A DNA stretch of 26,115 nucleotides, from assembly GCA_036897485.1 (NCBI GenBank), contig JAYMTF010001124.1, forward strand, positions 1-26,115, written 5' to 3'. The position numbers and the translations under genes are program-made. Positions 21,279 through 26,115 of the stretch are shown here, one piece after another. Source of the stretch: Pelargonium nanum. Lineage: Eukaryota; Streptophyta; Magnoliopsida; Geraniales; Geraniaceae. The notes under the pieces were generated by a model. It was not told the origin of the DNA. It saw nothing but the letters and a program-made list of their open reading frames with translations, and made no database searches. How positions within the stretch are numbered: position 1 is the stretch's first letter; each line of letters begins with the position of its first letter.

Positions 21279-23848
21279 ATGGCCGATCGCAACTCGCTCC
21301 CCGCCACCGCCTCTCCTCCGCCGCCGACGGCCGTCGACGTCTCCGATCAAGACACACTCCTCTCCGGCGCCGAGTTCCTGACCCGGGAAGAGGTCCTCGC
21401 GCGCCGATCCCGCCGGCTCAAGCAACTCGCTCGCGTCTACAAGGACCACTACTGGGTTCTCATGGAGGAGCTCCGATCCAAGTACAGAGAGTACTACTGG
21501 AACTACGGGAAGAGTCCGTTCAAAGAAGACGAGAAGAAGAGGGACAGTGGTGAAGAGTTCGAGGAAGGAATTGTACGGAACGGGAAGCTAGGGTTAGGGT
21601 TAGGGTTGGAGGGTGAGATTCGGAGGTGCTCGGTGACGGGGTGCAAGACGAAGGCGATGGCGTTGACGAAGTTTTGCCATTCTCATATATTGTTGGATTC
21701 GAACCAGAAGCTCTACATTGGGTGTAACTATCCGATCAAAAGGTTTGGCCTTTAACATTTTTTTTCTGATAAAATTTGTGCATTTTTTGATTTTTTGATT
21801 TTATATCATTGCAATTTCATTTTTTTTTCTTATTTGGCACTGAAGATTGAAAGAAACAATCTGTTAATTTTATGAGTTATGGGTGATGAAAATTGAAAAT
21901 GATAATTTGAAGAACCAATGTTGCATAGAATATGTAATTAAATTTGGGTTTTTAATATTTAAGTGATAAGAAAAATGGTGCTGAAAATAGCAAACTGAGG
22001 AACTTAACTGAAGTTTTACTTTAGAGTTATGTTTGTTCGTTTTCGGAAAATGTTGCATTGTGATTTTATAATGTTTTGTTTAAACGTGTGGGGTTGATTC
22101 TGTTTCGCAAAGAGCAATGTCATGATAGTTGTTTGATACAAGCTTACTCGTAGAAGTGAATTACTAATCAACGGGTTCAGAATCTATAGATAGTTTGATT
22201 GAACGGGTGGGGTTAATTCTGTTTTGTAAAGAGCAATGTTGTGATAGTTGTTTGAGACAAGCTTACTCGTAGAAGTTAATTACTAATCAACGGGTTCAGA
22301 ATTTATAGATAGTTTGATTGTTCTGTGAGTTTTGAATTGCTTCATTTTTGTTGTTGTTGGGGGCATTATGTATAATTCACCATTTTGTGTGCTTCCATTT
22401 TTTGCGATCGGTAGCTTATAGCATTAGATAGTGTGCAGTGCCGGAGGTGAATATGAGTTAAAGATCACAAAAAATGGTATTGAAAATAGCAAATTGAGGA
22501 ACTTAACCAAATTTGGAGTTATGGTTTTTCATTTGTAGAAAGCTTTACATAGTGATTGTATATATATTATTTTATTTTCATTGTGCTTAAACTTGTGGGG
22601 TTGATTCTGTTTTGCAATGAGCAATGTCGTGATAGTTGTTTGAGACATGCTTACACACATTTACGTTACAAGTCAATGGGTTTTACAGCTATAGGGAGTT
22701 TGCTTGTTCTGTGAGGCTGAATTGCTTCGTTTTGTTTTGTCCGGGACCAGGGCCGCCCCGATCATTTTTATCAGAAACTAAAAAAATGTTATATCATGTT
22801 CTGATAGTGTTATATAGTATTAGAGGTGAGTTTTTACTCTATAAGTAATTAAAAAATGGTGCTGAAAATAGTAAATTGAGGAACTTAACCAGATTTGGAG
22901 TTATGTTTATTACTTTATTCATTTACCGAAAGCTTTTGCATAATGGTTCTGTAATGTTTTTCATTTTGTTCAAACTTGTAGAGTTGATTCTGTTTCGTAG
23001 AGAGCAATGTCATGAAAGGTGTTTCAGACAAGCTTCAGGTTTAGTAGTTATAGGGAGTTTGCTTGTTCTGTGAGGGTTGAATTGCTTCATTTTGTTTTGT
23101 CGGGACAGTGTGTATAGGTCCACCATTTTGTAAGCTTCCCTTATTTCAATTGGTAGCTTAAAACATTAGATAGGATACAATAGAGTAAAATACGAATATG
23201 AGCAGAACACTCGAAGAATTTTGCTAAAGTATTCAAGTAGCCGGCCCCAACATGTGTCGGAAAATTGCTTGGTTATTGTTGGTGGTGTTGTTTTAGCTTA
23301 TAGTGAACATGGTTAATGATTAGTACCTACTTTTATAATATCTTGAAATTGGTTTCCTGTTGCACTGTTAGTTTGGTGTCGGTTCCCGTTGGTAATTGGC
23401 TGAACTAATAAACGTGCTTGAGATTGCGATAGTCCTATATATTGATGGTTATTGTTTCGATAAATTTTTCAAGAGCTAAAAATGTTGTTAATGAAGTGAA
23501 AACAGCATGGTAGCTTGTTTTGTATACTGTACGTGCATACACTCTTCTATCATGGTGGTTCTTGTACTGATCGTATCGTTGCTTCTCGTATTCAGTTCAC
23601 ATGCAGGGCCTATTCTTTGCGGGAAACCAATACTGAGATCAACTGCATTTCGTTACTGCTCAACTCACTACCAGATAGCTGAAAAACTTGCTGTACGAGC
23701 ACTGAAAAAAGCAGGCCGGAATCCCTCTTTAACCAGTGTGCCTAAACCGAAGTTTCATGTCTTAGTTGCAGAATATGTCTGCCAAATCCAAACCAAACGG
23801 AAAGTTGCGCAAAAGGCGATTACAGCTAAAAATCAAGGAGAAAAGTAG
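21279..23848 (+). CDS. INO80 complex subunit D-like / NSL2-type C3HC3H zinc-finger protein, two exons
   Basis: Exons 21279-21742 and 23596-23848 join through GT-AG (AAAAG|GTTTGG, ATTCAG|TTCACA) with codon AG|T, giving 238 residues. Residues 36-75, EEVLARRSRRLKQLARVYKD onward with YWVLMEELRSKYREYYW, form a charged helical region. Residues 117-179 form the double zinc-binding domain found in INO80D and KAT8 NSL subunit 2: CSVTGC-x10-CHSH, then Cys149, Cys163 in ILCGK and FRYCSTH. Such proteins are nuclear subunits of chromatin-remodelling or acetyltransferase complexes; the exact plant role is inference. The intron splits the zinc domain between its two halves. The start has good context (GCTATGGCC) and a GC-rich first exon. 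GGGTTAGGGTTAGGG at 21591-21605 encodes the LGLGLGL run. Confidence 0.88.
21970..23110. repeat. Nested duplications in the INO80D-like intron
   Basis: GAGGAACTTAAC recurs at 21997, 22496 and 22878. Each occurrence follows AAAATGGT[GC/AT]TGAAAATAG and precedes GTTATG..., a GTGGGGTTGATTCTGTTT-like block, RAGCAATGTCRTGA and TTGTTCTGTGAG. Within the first unit a 119-bp stretch is duplicated head to tail (22088 and 22207) with few differences. The duplications account for over half of the 1853-bp intron. Confidence 0.85.
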
Positions 23849-23980
23849 TCAAGGCTCGCTCATTTGTATAGTGCTTTTCTGATCATTCTGTGGAGAAAAA
23901 GGATCGGTAAGAAACATAACATCTCAAACTAGATTTAGTTTTGTAGATGAGACAATGGTCCTGTGCCTTGAAAGACATAG

Positions 23981-24104
23981 GTAGCGTTTGGATTAGAGTT
24001 CCTGTTCAAGAATCGGAATGAGAAGGGAAATGACCGTCTCATTGTTCGGATTTGGAATCATTCTTGATTGCTATTCTCGTTCCATATGTTAATCCAAACG
24101 CTAC
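23981..24104. mobile_element. MITE copy 1 (perfect 15-bp terminal inverted repeats)
   Basis: Starts GTAGCGTTTGGATTA and ends TAATCCAAACGCTAC, a perfect 15-bp inverted repeat. Subterminal GAATGAGAA/TTCTCGTTCC also pair, so the 124 bp can fold into a long hairpin. The TIR GTTTGG core recalls PIF/Harbinger elements, but no clear target-site duplication is seen. It lies about 130 bp after the INO80D-like stop codon, so may be in its 3' UTR. Confidence 0.8.
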
Positions 24105-24120
24105 ATTACTTCGTACATAG

Positions 24121-24253
24121 GTAGAGCGTTTGGATTAGAGTTTCTGTTCAAGAATCGGAATGAGAATGGGAATGATAGTCTTATCTCATTGTTCGGGTTT
24201 GGAATCATCCTCGATTCCGGTTCTCGTTCCAAATACTTTAATCCAAATGCTAC
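24121..24253. mobile_element. MITE copy 2, tandem to copy 1
   Basis: Starts GTAGAGCGTTTGGATTA and ends TAATCCAAATGCTAC. Its interior matches copy 1 (GTTCAAGAATCGGAATGAGAA, TCATTGTTCGG, TTGGAATCAT, TTCTCGTTCC) with small indels. Both copies are preceded by ACATAG, so the pair likely arose by tandem duplication including flank, not by two insertions. Confidence 0.8.
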
Positions 24254-26049
24254 CTTACATCATAAGTACATAGTTACTTCTTGATCTCTATGTTTTTGTT
24301 TTTATAGTAAATGGATAGTGTCTGAAAGATGATATAGGCATGTTAACATTCACTATTGCATTGCTTATTCTTGCCATTGTAATGTCCATTTGTTTCCATT
24401 AATATTGAAATTGGTGTCCAACTGTAAATGCAGTTATAGAATGTGTTTCATCTACTTGCAAATCTCCTGTTTATTAGATGATTTTTGTGCTATTTTATGT
24501 TTTAAATTTTGATGAATGGATAGTTTTTTTTTTTTTTTGATAGAAATATGAGGATACCATTAATCAAAAGTAGAGCGAACAGATGAATGGATAGTTGTGT
24601 AGTATTAAGTTTTTTATTTGGTTTCTCTTGCTTGGAGCTAGTGATCTGTGTCACCTGACATGACATGAAATAAGCGTGTTTGGGCTCACTAATTTTGTAA
24701 CATGTGACGTGCTTGTGTTAGAGTATCCAACGCGTTTATTATTCGTGTCTTTTTGTATTGAGTCTCAAAAACTTGCCCGTACTGTGACATGCATGACACG
24801 CACACTTAAAGTTAGTTTTGACCATCAAGTTTAATGGTCAGCCAGATCTAATGATCCATGTTGCTCTCATCTATATCAGCGTAGAGCTGACAAATTTAGG
24901 GGCGGGTCAGGTGATCGATCTCATCTACATCAACATAGAGCTTGCAAACCCGACCGACCAACTTTGGGTTGGTTTATGGTCCTGTAAAAACAGGGCCAGG
25001 ATGTTGAGTATCCATCAGATTGACATAATTACAAATTTACGATCCCAATTGTCTATTAATTGTGGTCTTACTATGACATTGCGACCACCAATCATGTAAC
25101 GTCGTCTCGCCATTTTTATACTTTAAGTTTGTAAATACCTCATATACCTATTGTGTGGGGTATCCCTTTTCCATCTTTGTGACATATGGCATTATTGTTT
25201 GGGCTACAAAATAAAAGCCCATTATTCAATGTTGACTTGTTGCATATACATAACTATTTCTAAAATAAATATATATAAATAAAAAAAATTGCATAACCAC
25301 TCAATTATAAGAACATATGATAAATGGTTTTGAGCCATTTGAACCATTTAAAAATACAGTCTTAACCTTTAAGTCCTAAATTTATTTTTCATTGTTTACA
25401 CCTCTACACTCATTACAAGGATAATATTAGTGTAGATGTCATGGACAACAAGAAAAAACATTTGACTTCCAAGAAAAGACATTGTGTTTATAGGATAACA
25501 AACATTCCTCTTTTTTTTTCAAACAAGAATTGTTGATTTGTCATATGATGCCAATTAATGCAATAATTTTTGATTGAATGTCTCCAAGTACATGCCCTTG
25601 GAATATATTCATACACATGTGAGTTCTTGAAATTTGGTTATTCTTGTGTTATCAAAATAACTTTATGTCATGATGCTTATTATCAAAGCTATTGACTCAT
25701 CACTATATCTTATAACATCCATAACTCAATTCATATTCAACCTCTAATTCATAGTTTAGTATAAATGAAAGTCAATGGTCAAAAAGCAATTTCTTTGTTT
25801 CTTTTCAAATGTCAATCTAGCATTTGATTGTGAATTGTTGTATACATTGGTGGAGAAGAAACTCAAATGCACGACGGAAATGAGTACTTTTTTAAATCGG
25901 TCAAACTGATTTATTATGTTAATTATCGCGATATTGTATAAAAGTGATTATTTTGTGAGTTCACGCAAGTAAATATAGATGCACAATGAATGCTACTAAC
26001 ATTTGTGTAAATTTAGATTAAGATGTAATTCTAGCATTTATACATCAAT
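24254..26049. other. Intergenic, no gene recognised
   Basis: Apart from the short LINE-like insertion, AT-rich sequence with no motif-bearing frame. A 54-bp imperfect tandem duplication (CTCATCTAYATCARCRTAGAGCT at 24866 and 24920) underlies the only longer frame, 24818-25099, which is therefore not treated as a gene. Confidence 0.6.
24526..24581 (-). mobile_element. Severely 5'-truncated LINE-like insertion with 15-bp target-site duplication
   Basis: GATGAATGGATAGTT occurs at 24511-24525 and 24582-24596. Between them lies a run of T followed by TGATAGAAATATGAGGATACC and about 25 further bases. Read on the minus strand this is a short unique 3' end finishing in poly(A), the signature of target-primed reverse transcription. 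The 56-bp insert is too short to name the family. Confidence 0.8.
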
Positions 26050-26115
26050 TTATATATATATATAGAGAGAGAATATGGAATCTAAGCCAACAAATATTTG
26101 GCTTAGCCTAAGCCA
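26050..26115. repeat. (TA)n-(GA)n tract and palindromic end of a possible MITE
   Basis: TA and GA dinucleotide runs at about 26050-26071 are followed by CTAAGCCAA (26082-26090) and TTGGCTTAG (26098-26106), a 9-bp hairpin. The final 15 bases, GCTTAGCCTAAGCCA, equal those at 5549-5563. The rest of any element lies beyond the window. Confidence 0.5.

Noticed and set aside
21041..21553. 170-codon plus-strand frame overlapping the INO80D-like start
   Set aside because: Out-of-frame, Arg/Pro-rich translation of the GC-rich first exon; the 21279 frame carries the conserved protein.
24818..25099. 93-codon plus-strand frame
   Set aside because: Built on a 54-bp tandem duplication, with no recognisable motif or splice support.

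Overview
Nuclear DNA of a flowering plant, probably a eudicot. It has AT-rich intergenic sequence, many short GT-AG introns, chloroplast-targeted and Golgi genes, a tRNA-derived SINE family, MITEs and decayed local tandem repeats. I cannot name the species. I see no operon, virus, CRISPR array or rRNA/tRNA gene, and no new multi-gene system. The window holds four ordinary plant genes, and its interest lies in how they have been altered.

Layout. 1-760 (minus) is the N-terminal half of a UDP-glycosyltransferase (UGT89-like), cut by the window edge; a 52-bp tandem repeat lies just upstream of its start. 1.2-1.6 kb holds a SINE whose head region is tandemly repeated. 1.6-4.4 kb has no recognisable protein. 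4448-10181 (minus) is a complete 14-coding-exon nucleotide-sugar transporter of the plant CMP-sialic-acid-transporter-like (UTR6-like) family, 403 aa. Its probable 5' UTR exons and promoter extend to about 12.4 kb, with a 200-230 bp tandem array in the putative 5' UTR intron. 12.65-14.4 kb is intergenic. 14479-19936 (minus) is an 11-exon chloroplast 2-phosphoglycolate phosphatase (PGLP1), 366 aa as modelled, with a second copy of the SINE in intron 9 and repeats in introns 1 and 4. 19.9-21.3 kb is a shared upstream region between divergent genes. 21279-23848 (plus) is a two-exon INO80 complex subunit D-like zinc-finger protein, 238 aa, with a repeat-rich 1.85-kb intron. After it come two tandem MITE copies and a 5'-truncated LINE-like insertion with a 15-bp target-site duplication. 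The final 1.5 kb is featureless apart from a palindromic end matching a MITE-like element at 5.4 kb.

The genes do not form a pathway: secondary-metabolite glycosylation, Golgi nucleotide-sugar transport, photorespiration and chromatin remodelling. The most useful observation is that the last intron of PGLP1 lacks a GT donor: the sequence at the exon 10 end reads CAG|GGACC, while all other mapped coding introns in the window begin with GT. If real, the intron would be retained and the last 34 residues replaced by an 18-residue tail. A second theme is that three of the four genes carry private, decayed tandem duplications of about 120-500 bp inside an intron.
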